From RUG13091 sp045113315 (GTDB lineage Bacteria; Bacillota_I; Bacilli_A; RFN20; CAG-826): 64,000 bases of DNA. The notes below the pieces were generated by a model. The model saw only the letters and a program-made list of their open reading frames with translations. It was not told the DNA's origin and made no database searches. Positions 1 to 10,390 of this stretch are shown here, piece after piece. A program made the translations under genes and the position numbers. The stretch is taken from contig JBGUIX010000003.1 of assembly GCA_045113315.1 (NCBI GenBank), positions 1 to 64,000 on the forward strand, read 5' to 3'. Within the stretch, counting starts at the first letter, position 1. Every line of letters starts with the position of its first letter.

Positions 1-1
1 A

Positions 2-112
2 GATGAGGAAATGCCAATTGTTAACGCTAAATCATTCAAGAAAACAGTTCGCAAAAAAGATATTAATGAGTCGCTGAGATTAGAACATCGAAAGAAGAAA
101 AAGGTTTCTTAA
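2..112 (+). CDS. C-terminal end of an unidentified protein (cut by window edge)
   Basis: An open frame runs from the window edge to a TAA at 110-112, giving 36 residues rich in Lys and Arg near the end (tail HRKKKKVS). It is the only rightward gene in the first 12 kb, so it belongs to a different transcription unit from the protease genes that follow. The basic tail could bind nucleic acid, but there is not enough sequence to name a family. Confidence 0.5.
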   Translation, partial: DEEMPIVNAKSFKKTVRKKDINESLRLEHRKKKKVS

Positions 113-143
113 CAGTTTATCTGTTACATTTACAAAGCAAATT

Positions 144-187
144 AAAAGGGGCTAAGTCACCTCATAGGTTTCTTAACAGCCCCCTTT
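144..187 (-). terminator. Terminator shared by the S8 protease gene and the preceding rightward gene
   Basis: AAAAGGGGCT (144-153) and AGCCCCCTTT (178-187) form a hairpin with one bulge between two convergent genes. On the minus strand the hairpin is followed by TTTTAATTT. It probably serves the subtilase gene ending at 198, and may act in both directions. Confidence 0.55.
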
Positions 188-197
188 CGTATATTTG

Positions 198-3100
198 CTA
201 TTGTTTTTTCTTTCTTTTAAATAGAAGGTAACCACCCACTAATGTAATGGAAGCAATTGATAAGACAATTAATGCAGTTAATAATCCTTTATCTTGAGGT
301 AATACATTTATTGTTCTTGAACCATTAACAACATATTTCCCATCAGTGTATGTTAGCTCTTTACCTAAATAATCCGCCCAAGCCATTATTCTTTCTTTCG
401 CTTTATTAGTTTTATATGTACTAGCTGCCCAGAAGGAATCTTTATCCGCTTTAGACATAGTATTTAACTTATTAACAGCTTCGCTAAATTTGCTCGTGCA
501 TTGTCCATTAGTATCTTGATACATAATGTAGTTAACAACATTATCAAGAGTGTCAGCGTTTTTATATTTCAAAGTAATCTTTGTAAAGTTGGAATATGAT
601 GAACTAGTTGTTTCATATGCGACTTTAAAATAGAAATAGTTTGTTGTGTCGAAATTAGCATTAGCTTTTAATATCCAATCCGAACCATTCGTGGACACAT
701 ATAATTTACCATCAGTTCTAGCTCCACTTTTTAAGTTTATTTCAAAATAAGTCAATGGGCCAGGTAACGCTACCTTATTATGCGTTTCACCTGTGCTCGT
801 GCCAAAAGAAATATTATTTGTTTGATATATATAAATGTTAGTCGCGTCGCAAGTAACTCCATTAACATTTAAATTTGTATAATCCTTTGCCCCAGATGCA
901 CTGGTTCCATTTACACCAGCTGTTTTAAAATTAGCGGCTGTTAATTCTTTTGTTGTTATAGAAGGTGTGACATAGCTTTCACGATTAACTTTAACAGTGA
1001 AATTATAAGTTTCATTATTGAAGGTAATATTAAATTGTTTATTGCCTTGTGTTCCACCACTAGGAGCATCTTGATACGTAAATAAATATCCATCATTACC
1101 AAAGGTAAAATCAGTTGTAGTCGTTTGATTGCCACTTTGATAAGTTATGGTAACTGTTATATCACTTTTAACAATAGAGTCACCTGGGTGATATAGTTTA
1201 CTATCACTTGCCACTACACTTGTAATAGTGTCTTCTTTAACTGTCACATTAAATGTTGTGGTCATAGGCGAAGAAGAAGTATTTAATTCACCAGTATATG
1301 TCACTGTAACTTCTTTTGTTCCAGGAGCCACACTACTAAAACCAGATAATGAGAAATCACTACTTGGTAAAGCTTCAGAACTATATTTGAATGGTTTAGT
1401 AAATGTCGCTGTTACTGAAACATCATCTTTACTTAAACTACCACCTTGATAAATATCTCGACCTGTATAGGTTGCAGATAAACTGCTAATAATCTTGTCA
1501 GATGTATCTTCAACCTCATAAGTAAACGCTATTGTATAGATTCTTAATTGAGTGTTTGATGTGTTTCCATTTTGTATTTTTAAAGACGAACTTGCTCTAA
1601 TATCGTCCACAACATAATGATAATTACTAGAAACACCTGATGCTGTTGAAGTAGTGCTTGATCCTCCATCAACAAAGTATTTAACTGACGGATTGGTTTC
1701 TGATTTAATATCAAATCCGGTTATTGTTACTTTCTCTGCAGGAGTAATTGTTACACTTCCACCATTTCCGCTAGAAGCATAATAAAGTCTTAATTGACTA
1801 GAACTAACTGCAGGGGCGTTTTGAGCACTATTTTGTTGTGATGAAAAACTCAAAATATTAGTAACTGAGCCGGAAGTTGCAGTGAAATTGCTATAAGTTC
1901 CCTCTGTTCCAGTGGCAGTTCCCCATCCAATTGTGTAGTTATATATGACCGGTTCATCACTAGTGACGGTGACTTCACATTCATCTTCAAAATCACCATC
2001 TTCGGTTAATATTCTGATTGTTGTTGTTCCTTTACCAACTGCGGTAATTAAACCATTTTCATCAACAGTAGCGATGTCTTCGTTATCACTAATGAAAACA
2101 ACGTTTTGATTACTAGCGTTACTAGGTGAAATTTCCCACACTAATTGGTGAGTGGAATCTTTTTCAATAGAAACACTACTTTCAGTGATATTAACACCAG
2201 TTACAGGAACTGGTTCTTTAACAGTGACTGTGCAAGAAGAAATGAAACCGCCATCAATTGAAGTTGCAGTTATTGTAGCGCTACCAGCAGATATACCTTT
2301 CACATTTCCATAGCAATCTACTGTGGCAACACTAGTTTTATTGCTTGACCAATAACATGTTTGTCTTGTGGTATTACTTGGTGTAAAGGTTGGATTGATT
2401 TGAGAAGTATTTCCTTTAACCACTTCCAAAGAAGCTGGTAAAGTCATATTTGTCGCGTCCACCCATGTTTCCGCTGGTCCATTATCTAAGAAATTAGTAA
2501 CATTAATTCTTCCAGAACCACTGCCTTGATAACTTAAAGGATCGCAAGTAGCTTTTAATCTAGCTTCTATTTCATCAGGAGTAGCGCTTGGATATTTACT
2601 TTTATATAAAGCGATAGCCCCAGTCACTAAAGGTGCAGAAAAACTAGTTCCCCACCATAATTGATAACTTGAATCTGAAGAAATGGAAGGTACGACGACA
2701 TATCCAGGTGCGCATACATCAACATAACTACCATAATTAGATAATCCAGCTTTTTTATCTGGATCAGTTAAACTAGTAGCACCAACTCCGATGACGTAGT
2801 CATTAGCGGCTGGATATTCAGTTCCAGTAATATTGTAATTACCTGCTGCACCCACGATTGTGATACCGGCGTTATGTGCTTCAGTAATTAGAGTTTGTAA
2901 GCTACTATAAGTCATCGAACTTGTTGTTTTGCCAGAATAAACATTTCCGTCATAGTCTTCAACATAAGAATAGCTATAAGCGTCATCATAACCTTGTATG
3001 GACATATTGATAATATCAACATGATCATCGATTGCTCTTCTTAAAGCTTTTCTAATAGTCTCTGGTGGGAACCCGTTTTGAGCGTTAACTGAGCGATAAA

Positions 3101-3566
3101 TGTATAGTTCAACATTTGGTGATAAACCAACACCACCGACACCATTAATCGCCGCAGCAATAACAGCGGCACTATCTGTGCCATGTCCTGCTCCAGTTAC
3201 ACCAGTCGCGTCAGTAATTGTCGATGTATTGTTATAACAATCATATGAATGCGATGATATATTCGTTCCATTAAAGTCTTGATGAGTGGTTTTTAAACCA
3301 GTGTCAATAACTCCCACTTTGACTTTACTTCCACGATAATTATCCCAAGTTGTACCAACATTAATTGAATCATATGTGGTGCCTTTTTGAGTAAATGTAC
3401 CTTTAGAGGTAGTAATTCCAGTTATATAATGCGGTTCGCTATAAGGTGATACCGCGGCGGGAAAAGCCATCTCTAAATATTTCTCTTCTTTTTCATTAGT
3501 AAAAGCATTTACCCCATTAAAGGATAAAATCCCGCTGATAAATAGAAGAAACGATAATTTAATCAT
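198..3566 (-). CDS. Cell-surface S8 subtilisin-like serine protease with Big2 domains
   Basis: A 1122-residue secreted protease. Residues 1-21 look like a signal peptide. The S8 catalytic domain covers about 45-360, with Asp88 in VIDTG, His128 in GHGT, oxyanion Asn243 in GAAGN and Ser308 in GTSFSAP. Two Big2 Ig-like domains follow (about 368-452 and 453-537), then Ser/Thr-rich beta-sandwich segments, and a C-terminal membrane helix with a KRKKKQ stop-transfer tail, so the enzyme should be anchored outside the cell. The gene starts 12 bases after the terminator of the upstream C11 protease gene and has no Shine-Dalgarno sequence. A TACAAT lies 4 bases before the ATG, so a leaderless start is possible. 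The role is probably nutritional or surface-protein degradation; the substrate is unknown. Confidence 0.9.
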   Translation of the reverse strand: MIKLSFLLFISGILSFNGVNAFTNEKEEKYLEMAFPAAVSPYSEPHYITGITTSKGTFTQKGTTYDSINVGTTWDNYRGSKVKVGVIDTGLKTTHQDFNGTNISSHSYDCYNNTSTITDATGVTGAGHGTDSAAVIAAAINGVGGVGLSPNVELYIYRSVNAQNGFPPETIRKALRRAIDDHVDIINMSIQGYDDAYSYSYVEDYDGNVYSGKTTSSMTYSSLQTLITEAHNAGITIVGAAGNYNITGTEYPAANDYVIGVGATSLTDPDKKAGLSNYGSYVDVCAPGYVVVPSISSDSSYQLWWGTSFSAPLVTGAIALYKSKYPSATPDEIEARLKATCDPLSYQGSGSGRINVTNFLDNGPAETWVDATNMTLPASLEVVKGNTSQINPTFTPSNTTRQTCYWSSNKTSVATVDCYGNVKGISAGSATITATSIDGGFISSCTVTVKEPVPVTGVNITESSVSIEKDSTHQLVWEISPSNASNQNVVFISDNEDIATVDENGLITAVGKGTTTIRILTEDGDFEDECEVTVTSDEPVIYNYTIGWGTATGTEGTYSNFTATSGSVTNILSFSSQQNSAQNAPAVSSSQLRLYYASSGNGGSVTITPAEKVTITGFDIKSETNPSVKYFVDGGSSTTSTASGVSSNYHYVVDDIRASSSLKIQNGNTSNTQLRIYTIAFTYEVEDTSDKIISSLSATYTGRDIYQGGSLSKDDVSVTATFTKPFKYSSEALPSSDFSLSGFSSVAPGTKEVTVTYTGELNTSSSPMTTTFNVTVKEDTITSVVASDSKLYHPGDSIVKSDITVTITYQSGNQTTTTDFTFGNDGYLFTYQDAPSGGTQGNKQFNITFNNETYNFTVKVNRESYVTPSITTKELTAANFKTAGVNGTSASGAKDYTNLNVNGVTCDATNIYIYQTNNISFGTSTGETHNKVALPGPLTYFEINLKSGARTDGKLYVSTNGSDWILKANANFDTTNYFYFKVAYETTSSSYSNFTKITLKYKNADTLDNVVNYIMYQDTNGQCTSKFSEAVNKLNTMSKADKDSFWAASTYKTNKAKERIMAWADYLGKELTYTDGKYVVNGSRTINVLPQDKGLLTALIVLSIASITLVGGYLLFKRKKKQ

Positions 3567-3575
3567 ATCTATTGT

Positions 3576-3594
3576 AAAAGGGGCATATAGCCCC
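3576..3594 (-). terminator. Rho-independent terminator of the C11 protease gene
   Basis: On the minus strand GGGGC-TATAT-GCCCC is followed by TTTT. It sits between the stop codon of the C11 protease gene (3610) and the ATG of the subtilase gene (3566), separating two otherwise adjacent genes. Confidence 0.75.
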
Positions 3595-3609
3595 TATTTG
3601 AGTGGTTTA

Positions 3610-6600
3610 TTAAGCCGCGTAGCTATTAACCATACTTCTCCAGTTGGTGAATCTAGTCTGATCCTCCGCATAACAATCCGACTTACCGGCATAACTATGA
3701 GTGTTGAAGAAAACACAAATACCACAGCAATTGCCAGCTTCATCTCCGATTACATTGGAGATAACTAATTTATCAATTGCATCTTTCACTGCTTTTAATT
3801 TAGTAGATGAAAGGGTCTTGAGAGACGAAACTGTGGTCAAGAAATCATAAGCATCAAAACTACCAAAATAGTCGGAACCGAATGATGTATATTCTCCAGT
3901 ACTTTCGTCATATTCTATACCATAGTTTTCGTAATAATTATAAGCATTTGGATTAGTTGAAACGCCTTCATAATCTGCTAAATCTTCGGCATTATCATAG
4001 ATACTTGTACCAAATTCCTTAATATTGTGTTTGGCGTATAATTGGAATTTTGTCTTGCCAGAACTTCCATTATAGGAATTAATAGCATTTCCAACATCCG
4101 CGGCGATATTTTCAATCGCAGTCTTATAATCACTCATCTTTGTTAAGTCTAACGCGGATAATGTTTGGTCATTGTCATAAGTTTTACCATATGTTTGTTC
4201 ATAGGATTCCACAAACGATCTTGTAATTTCTTTTAAAATTGTCTCGGTATCATCGCCATTATATAAATTATCAACCCAATCAGTATATGCCCAGCCTTCC
4301 CCAGCTTCGCTTTCTTGAGCGGCAACCATATAGTTGAAATAATCACTATTGGTTTCAGCAATGTCTTGAACTTGCATTAAGCAAGCATCATAACCAACAA
4401 ATTCTAATTTCTTAGAACCAATTTGGTTAGCAAACGCGGATCTGACTTCATTATTAAGTAAGACCTTATCATCACCACTGGATTTAGAATCAGAACAAAC
4501 ACCTTGCATACCACCGCCATGGTTCCAAAAGATAACACCAGTCTTTTTAGCAGGATAACTATCTAATCCCCACTTTAAGAATGATTCAAAGGTGCCTTGA
4601 TTGCCCATTGCGGAATATGTGAGAGAAGCATCTCTGACAATGCTAGTGCCATTTTGTACATGGTATCTTTCTAATTTAGTACTAGAAATATTATATTTTT
4701 TCCAAGAAGTGCTTCCGCCGGTCTCAAAGATGATGTTTACATCTTCGTTATAGTCAGCCTTACCTTGATTAACTGTATCAAGGATCTCAGTTATGTCACT
4801 AGTGGCAAAACCATTTCTGCTTTCTAAGTCTGAACCACACATATAAATCATGATGGTCCATTCATCAATGTGAACAGCGGTAACAGTAACAGTAAATGTC
4901 GCTGTTAAATTGTTAACTGTCTTTGCGGTAATAGTGGCGCTACCTTCACCAACACCTGTTACAACACCACTTGAATTAACTGTAGCAACACTTGTTTTAT
5001 TACTAGTCCAAGTAATAGACTTGTCTGTAACATTTTCTGGTTTGAGATTTGCTTGTAAAGAAACTGTTTCTCCCACCGCAATTGAACCAGATGTTTTATT
5101 TAATGTAATACTTGTAGGCACAATTGTGCTACCAGACATCACAGTAATCTTACATGTTGCGGTCTTGCTACCATCAACAGTAGTAACTGTAATTGTCGTG
5201 GTTGATCCGCTTGCCGCTGTACTACTTGCGGTCACTAAACCTTCAGCATTAACTGTGGCAACACTTTCATTACTACTTGCCCATGTGACATTTTTATTTA
5301 ATGCACCAGCAGGTGAAACTGTCGCAGTTAATTGATAGGTGTTTCCATTATTTAAACCAATATCAGAAGCATTTAAGCTAACACCAGTAACTTTACCGGA
5401 CAATTTATAAAATTGAACTTCAGACATATTGGTACTACTTGTATAGAGTCTAAACCTTGGAGAGCTATTGTTATATCTCATTGGATTAGTTCCGCCAGAC
5501 ATAGTCAATGTGCCGGACGAAATACTAACACTAAAGTCAGACTTGCTCTGTGTTAAGTTTTGGCTTGAATAGCCTAAATAATATTCATCTAAAGCAATAG
5601 CTTTGAAATTATAATTGGATCCACTAATTTCTACTTCAAAAACTTCCATTTCGTCGGTTAATGTAACTTTATCATTAGTAATTGTGGCATCTACGCTTTG
5701 TAAGTAAGTCTTATAAAAGGCACCCGCCACGGCTTGTTTTGCATAACAGCCAAGAATGACATAATCTCCACTATTTAGATCAGAAGTTTCAGAAACCAAT
5801 TCAAATTCACTACCTATTACTGGTGTTGATGATTCACTAACTGTGACTATACATGTAGCGGATTGATCACCACAAGTGGCGGTAATAGTCGCACTTTCTT
5901 CACTTGCGGTAGCGCCAGTAACGGTAATTGTTTTACCAGTTGTACTACTTAAAGTAACAATATTTTTATCGACACTCCAAGTGACAGTTTGACTATCAGC
6001 GTTATCAGGAGTGATTGTCGCGGTTAATTCACTAGATTGAGTAACTTTTAAATCTAATAATTCTTTATCTAAAGTAACTGAAGATACTGGAATTGGATTA
6101 ACAGTGACATTACATGTCGCTGTCTTATTACCATCTTGAGTGGTAACGGTAATTTCAGCATTACCTACCGCATTAGCGGTAATAACACCAGTAAAGCTAA
6201 CAGAAGCCACTGTTTCATTATTACTTGACCATGTCACTGCTTTATTAGAAGCATTTTCTGGTAAAACAGTCGCGGTTAATGTTTCAGTATGTGTTCTAGT
6301 TAAAGTTGTACTAGATTTATTTAATGTCACACCGGTAACTTTAACTGATGCTTTAACGGTAACTAGACATGTAGCGGTCTTACTACCATCTTCGGTTGTA
6401 ACTGTGATTGTGGTTGTACCTGCACTTAATGCAGAAACTTTTCCAGAACTATCGACCGTGGCAACACTTTCATTACTACTTTCCCATGTAACATTTTTAT
6501 TTGTGGCGTTAGATGGTGAAACTGTCGCCACCAAAGTTTGAGAAGATGTTTCATATAATTCTAAAGAATTGTTGTTAAGTGAAACACCAGTTACTGCGAC

Positions 6601-8046
6601 TGGGCCCACTTCGATTTCACAATAAATCGTTATCGAATAAAATACGACATAGCCATTAGAAGCATTAATTTCCCAATCGGATGAATTGATATTGAAATCA
6701 TAAGTATTTCCTTTACCGGTTTTGCTTGAGGAAGTTCCTGTCACAGTATTTCCTCCTGCAGTAACAGTCACATAAGTTAATGGACTGTTGCTGTAGAAAT
6801 CTATAAACATAGATTTAACAACAACGTTACAATTTGACTTAAGATATGAATCTTTATTCATACGGAATTCAGTGTATTGTGTGAGATTATAAGCTCCTGC
6901 TCCCCAAGTTGCAGAAATTGTGGTTTTTTCATCACTCAAAATCCATGATTGTGCAACTGTTGATGTACTAGCAGTAGTTGGCAAACCAGTATTAGACATA
7001 GTAATTGTCGCTTCGTAGGTTTCTGTGGTTGGGGTTGGGGTTGGATCATCTCCTCCGCCTCCACTTCCACCTAATTTATATAAAGCGATAGGTTTTTGAT
7101 TTGCGTAAGATGTAGATTGAAAATAACGGAATCTTGCTTGGTCAGAATTTGGATTAAATCTTAAATGTGTATTGTAACAAACGATATCGGCTTCACCACC
7201 ACTAACAGAAATATCGTTTGTGTAAACATCACTTGTTGATGTCTTAATTTGGTTTTTATCACTTGTGTTGCCAATATAGTAACCTGAAGCAGATTGAATT
7301 GAAGTTCCACTTATAGTGAATTCAGCTGCCGCGGTTGTCGCAGTTTTTTCAATTTTATTGTTACTGATTGAAACAGAAATATTGTTATTAGTGGCGTCTA
7401 ATGTGTCTAATCCACCATTGAAAGCTTTGCTTCCTGCTTCATAAACGATTAAATATTGGCCATTTTCTACTGTTCCAGAAGTTACTTTTTCATAGTATCT
7501 AGCTAATGGAGTACAGGAATATTTAACTGTGATCTGTTCAATAATAGCGGAATCACTACCACTATTTAAAAGTTTGAAGTGGGTGTCTCCACCTTCATAT
7601 GTATATTCTTGATTGTTATTTATAGATTCGCCTGTTTCAGGGAATGAAGTTGAATCTGATACGTAAAGGGAAAGGGAACCACTAAATTTAACTGTGATTG
7701 ATTTAATACCGGTAATATCTGTGGTGTTATAAACATAACCAGCACCACCAGAAGTACCTTGTAAATCGATATAATTATTGTTTGATTTTTTACCGTTTTT
7801 ATAATCCACCGCTAATGTATAGCCGGATGTTGTTTTCGCGGAATTATTGATTTGATCGCTATTAACATAGCTTGAGCTAAATGAAGAACCGCCGTTAGCG
7901 TTATTAAAGACAACTGTATATTCATTAGCCTCTAATCTCGATAATGGATTACCATTCTTTGATAATAAGACTGCTGCGGTTGTGGAAGCAATCATACCAA
8001 AAGCAATAATCGTGCTGGCGATAAAGATTTTCTTTTTACGTATCAT
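3610..8046 (-). CDS. Secreted clostripain-family (C11) cysteine protease with five Big2 domains
   Basis: A 1478-residue exported protein. An N-terminal signal (about 1-30) precedes lectin-like or beta-sandwich regions. Five Big2 repeats follow, recognisable by VTGVSLN...TWSS(N/D)...VATV...G..T.TVT; three are in tandem at about 480-730 and two at about 905-1055. The C-terminal C11 domain (about 1060-1478) has the dyad His1176 in NHGGG and Cys1222 in GYDACLM, and begins with WTIMIYMCGSDLE. There is no C-terminal anchor, unlike the neighbouring subtilase. The start has a clear RBS (AAAGGGG, 8 bases before the ATG), and a TATAAT lies at 8094-8099 on the minus strand. Clostripains cleave after Arg or Lys; the substrate here is not known. 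Confidence 0.88.
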   Translation of the reverse strand: MIRKKKIFIASTIIAFGMIASTTAAVLLSKNGNPLSRLEANEYTVVFNNANGGSSFSSSYVNSDQINNSAKTTSGYTLAVDYKNGKKSNNNYIDLQGTSGGAGYVYNTTDITGIKSITVKFSGSLSLYVSDSTSFPETGESINNNQEYTYEGGDTHFKLLNSGSDSAIIEQITVKYSCTPLARYYEKVTSGTVENGQYLIVYEAGSKAFNGGLDTLDATNNNISVSISNNKIEKTATTAAAEFTISGTSIQSASGYYIGNTSDKNQIKTSTSDVYTNDISVSGGEADIVCYNTHLRFNPNSDQARFRYFQSTSYANQKPIALYKLGGSGGGGDDPTPTPTTETYEATITMSNTGLPTTASTSTVAQSWILSDEKTTISATWGAGAYNLTQYTEFRMNKDSYLKSNCNVVVKSMFIDFYSNSPLTYVTVTAGGNTVTGTSSSKTGKGNTYDFNINSSDWEINASNGYVVFYSITIYCEIEVGPVAVTGVSLNNNSLELYETSSQTLVATVSPSNATNKNVTWESSNESVATVDSSGKVSALSAGTTTITVTTEDGSKTATCLVTVKASVKVTGVTLNKSSTTLTRTHTETLTATVLPENASNKAVTWSSNNETVASVSFTGVITANAVGNAEITVTTQDGNKTATCNVTVNPIPVSSVTLDKELLDLKVTQSSELTATITPDNADSQTVTWSVDKNIVTLSSTTGKTITVTGATASEESATITATCGDQSATCIVTVSESSTPVIGSEFELVSETSDLNSGDYVILGCYAKQAVAGAFYKTYLQSVDATITNDKVTLTDEMEVFEVEISGSNYNFKAIALDEYYLGYSSQNLTQSKSDFSVSISSGTLTMSGGTNPMRYNNSSPRFRLYTSSTNMSEVQFYKLSGKVTGVSLNASDIGLNNGNTYQLTATVSPAGALNKNVTWASSNESVATVNAEGLVTASSTAASGSTTTITVTTVDGSKTATCKITVMSGSTIVPTSITLNKTSGSIAVGETVSLQANLKPENVTDKSITWTSNKTSVATVNSSGVVTGVGEGSATITAKTVNNLTATFTVTVTAVHIDEWTIMIYMCGSDLESRNGFATSDITEILDTVNQGKADYNEDVNIIFETGGSTSWKKYNISSTKLERYHVQNGTSIVRDASLTYSAMGNQGTFESFLKWGLDSYPAKKTGVIFWNHGGGMQGVCSDSKSSGDDKVLLNNEVRSAFANQIGSKKLEFVGYDACLMQVQDIAETNSDYFNYMVAAQESEAGEGWAYTDWVDNLYNGDDTETILKEITRSFVESYEQTYGKTYDNDQTLSALDLTKMSDYKTAIENIAADVGNAINSYNGSSGKTKFQLYAKHNIKEFGTSIYDNAEDLADYEGVSTNPNAYNYYENYGIEYDESTGEYTSFGSDYFGSFDAYDFLTTVSSLKTLSSTKLKAVKDAIDKLVISNVIGDEAGNCCGICVFFNTHSYAGKSDCYAEDQTRFTNWRSMVNSYAA

Positions 8047-8130
8047 GTGTATACCCCTTTACATGCGTGTATCGCAAGAGAACATTATACACGCGCAAAG
8101 AGTGTTTTTCTATTTATATTTTTATAGATA

Positions 8131-8150
8131 AAAAGGAACCGAAGTTCCTT
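8131..8150 (-). terminator. Terminator with UUCG loop after the M6 protease gene
   Basis: On the minus strand AAGGAAC-TTCG-GTTCCTT is followed by TTTA. It is a strong stem closed by a UUCG tetraloop, just downstream of the M6 protease stop at 8167. Confidence 0.85.
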
Positions 8151-8166
8151 ATTAATTTATTAATAA

Positions 8167-9684
8167 TTAAGATTTTTTAAATGTGATTGTGGCTTCACCA
8201 TTAGAGATGTCATTAACGGTAAATGTCCAACCTAATGTTGTTCCGTTATTGAGTTTAAAATCATTAACGAATTGACGGTGATATCTTGAGATATTAAATG
8301 AATCACCTTTATAGAAGAGATCGATTTCATTTAAGCTAGCGGTGTCTTCATAATCGGATAAAACACTATTTCTAATTAATTGTAAGATGTTATAGTCCGC
8401 ATATTTCTTACCTAATGGAGAAATATAATCCTTACTATCTGGATTACTAGCGTCATAGTAAGTATTAGAGCATAAATGTCTGTACCATTTATCACTTTCA
8501 ATGATGTTAGATATTCTTTGTGAGGAATAAGTTTCATCACCATTTCTTAAATATAATAATCTCGCGTCGATATGCCATAACCTAATACCGGTATATCTTG
8601 GACCTTGAGGATAGCTATTACCATAAGAATGTTCACTATCAAATTGGTTCAGTCCAGTTGGAGAATATAATTCTAATAATAGATATTCATCAAAGACTGA
8701 ATTAACAAAGTTATTACTAAGTAATACAATTTCTCTACTAGATTGGAATTCTTTAATTTTAATTGTGCAATTTTCAGTTGGTACATATGGTTTTGCCCAA
8801 CCATAAGCCATCACGGAATATGGATCATGACCTCCAACGTTAAAATCTTGCATAGAGAATCCACCGGCAGGATTAAATTGATCACTATAATCGTAATAAT
8901 CTTCTAAACCGAAACAGTGACCCATTTCATGGATAAATGTATGAGTATCTATGCTTGCGTAGGTAGTGTTACCGGAATGATATTCACCTGGACCACCACT
9001 ACCGTACATGAAATCATAACTGGCCCAGAAGAATTGGTTCGGGTTAGGGTTATTAACGTTTCGATTATTTTGTTGTAACCAATAACAATAAGCCCACATA
9101 TTGCTACGATTTTTATTATTCATCGCTCGATAATCAGGTGAACCATAGATGAGCATGACACCATCTAAATAACCATTATGATCACTATCAAATGATTTCA
9201 AATCATCACTAGTTAACGTTTTATACCAATTAACTACTTTAGTTACTAAAGCAGCAGTTTTTTCAATATCAGTGTAGTAATAAGAGGAAGGATGGGTATC
9301 AGTGTACCAATTAGTAACTACACCACTTAAAGTTAATAGATTACTACTTTCTTCTTCATAGAAAGTCTTAACACTTCTCCAGCCTGTTTCTTCATTAGTG
9401 CCAAAATAAGCTTTTTCAATATCTTGTTTGACTTTTACTTTTTCTACTTCATTTAAATAAAGTGAAGAATCCGTAAACCAAATAGGCACCACTAAAAGTT
9501 TCGGATTCCCAGTTGTAGGTGTGGCATCTAAATCATAGATGTTATGATCAAAATACTCACGATATGTATAGTTAATATCTTGTTTATCTAATGTCGTTAT
9601 CTCGTATTGTACGTTACGTTTACAACTTGTTAATAACAAAGATGTGACCATTAATCCTAAAAATAATAATTTGTTCTTTTTCAT
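8167..9684 (-). CDS. M6-family metalloprotease lipoprotein
   Basis: A zinc metalloprotease of the immune inhibitor A (M6) type, 505 residues from this start. The chosen start gives a lipoprotein signal (MKKNKLLFLG...LLLTSC) with the lipidated Cys about 20 residues in. A 24-codon upstream extension in frame is rejected because the terminator of the preceding gene lies inside it. The zinc motif is HEMGHCFGLED (HExxHxxGxxD) in the middle of the protein, with DSDHNGYLDG just upstream resembling a calcium-binding loop. No Shine-Dalgarno is visible. A TACAAT lies 9 bases before the ATG. It is one of two M6 paralogues in this cluster. Confidence 0.9.
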   Translation of the reverse strand: MKKNKLLFLGLMVTSLLLTSCKRNVQYEITTLDKQDINYTYREYFDHNIYDLDATPTTGNPKLLVVPIWFTDSSLYLNEVEKVKVKQDIEKAYFGTNEETGWRSVKTFYEEESSNLLTLSGVVTNWYTDTHPSSYYYTDIEKTAALVTKVVNWYKTLTSDDLKSFDSDHNGYLDGVMLIYGSPDYRAMNNKNRSNMWAYCYWLQQNNRNVNNPNPNQFFWASYDFMYGSGGPGEYHSGNTTYASIDTHTFIHEMGHCFGLEDYYDYSDQFNPAGGFSMQDFNVGGHDPYSVMAYGWAKPYVPTENCTIKIKEFQSSREIVLLSNNFVNSVFDEYLLLELYSPTGLNQFDSEHSYGNSYPQGPRYTGIRLWHIDARLLYLRNGDETYSSQRISNIIESDKWYRHLCSNTYYDASNPDSKDYISPLGKKYADYNILQLIRNSVLSDYEDTASLNEIDLFYKGDSFNISRYHRQFVNDFKLNNGTTLGWTFTVNDISNGEATITFKKS

Positions 9685-9719
9685 AGTATATATATTGTAT
9701 CTATTTATTTTTCTTTGTA

Positions 9720-9744
9720 AAGAAAAGGGCTTATCATTAAGCCC
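9720..9744 (-). terminator. Terminator of the small membrane protein gene
   Basis: On the minus strand GGGCTT-AATGAT-AAGCCC is followed by TTTTCTTT. It lies between the stop at 9771 and the M6 lipoprotein start at 9684, and supports the shorter M6 start. Confidence 0.8.
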
Positions 9745-9770
9745 AATTCTCTTCATTAAATCTAGATAAA

Positions 9771-10352
9771 TTATTCGCTGACCTTTTCTTCACCGTTATT
9801 ATTTTTTAAAGAGATAAATAACATGTAGGTATATACCGCATATATCGCCACACGAATAATATCGATATTACCAAGAACAATCGGATTACCGAGTTGATCG
9901 AAGACGATATCCACTAATAAGACTAAAGTAAATACCGCAGCAAATAAATAGGAGAATCTAGTTAATAATTTATTATTTACTAGTTTAGAAACTAAATAGA
10001 TACAACCTAAAGAAATAGATACCACCATACTTAATATAGCAATCACCCAGCCCGTTGGGCCCATCGCTTTCGCATTAGCAATCACCATAATAAGGAAGAA
10101 TGTAAACATGAAGATAGGGAAAGAAACGATACTAGCGATATCAAAACTCTTTCTTAATTTATTAGGCATCTTTTCACCTAATAAAACTCCTAAGATACCA
10201 ACGGTTAGATAATAAACCGCTAATACGGTAGCGATAATACCGATCGCTAACGCTCCTTCTTTTAAAGAAAGCCAGTTCAAGAAATAAAGAAATAATAAGG
10301 CCCCTAAAATAATAGAAACAAAGGGCTTAATAAATTCTGCAAATCTTTTCAT
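9771..10352 (-). CDS. Polytopic membrane protein of unknown function
   Basis: 193 residues with about six hydrophobic helices and short loops, and no motif I recognise. It has a clear RBS (AGAGGTG, 5 bases before the ATG) and lies 38 bases downstream of the M6/Big2 lipoprotein gene with no convincing terminator between them, so it is probably co-transcribed with that gene. A role in handling the neighbouring secreted protease is possible but unsupported by sequence. Confidence 0.75.
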   Translation of the reverse strand: MKRFAEFIKPFVSIILGALLFLYFLNWLSLKEGALAIGIIATVLAVYYLTVGILGVLLGEKMPNKLRKSFDIASIVSFPIFMFTFFLIMVIANAKAMGPTGWVIAILSMVVSISLGCIYLVSKLVNNKLLTRFSYLFAAVFTLVLLVDIVFDQLGNPIVLGNIDIIRVAIYAVYTYMLFISLKNNNGEEKVSE

Positions 10353-10390
10353 AAAAACACCTCTTTTTTATATAACAACCTTTAAGGTTA

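Noticed and set aside
4910..6541. Rightward ORFs rich in Val, Leu and Thr within the C11 protease gene
   Set aside because: They are antisense shadows of Big2 repeats, whose Thr/Val-rich coding produces long open frames on the other strand.
9685..9756. N-terminal extension of the M6 lipoprotein
   Set aside because: The terminator of the preceding gene lies within it, and the downstream ATG gives a perfect lipoprotein signal.
10375..10390. Terminator after the second M6 gene (AACCTT/AAGGTT)
   Set aside because: The loop would be too small for the full stem and no T-run follows on the minus strand.
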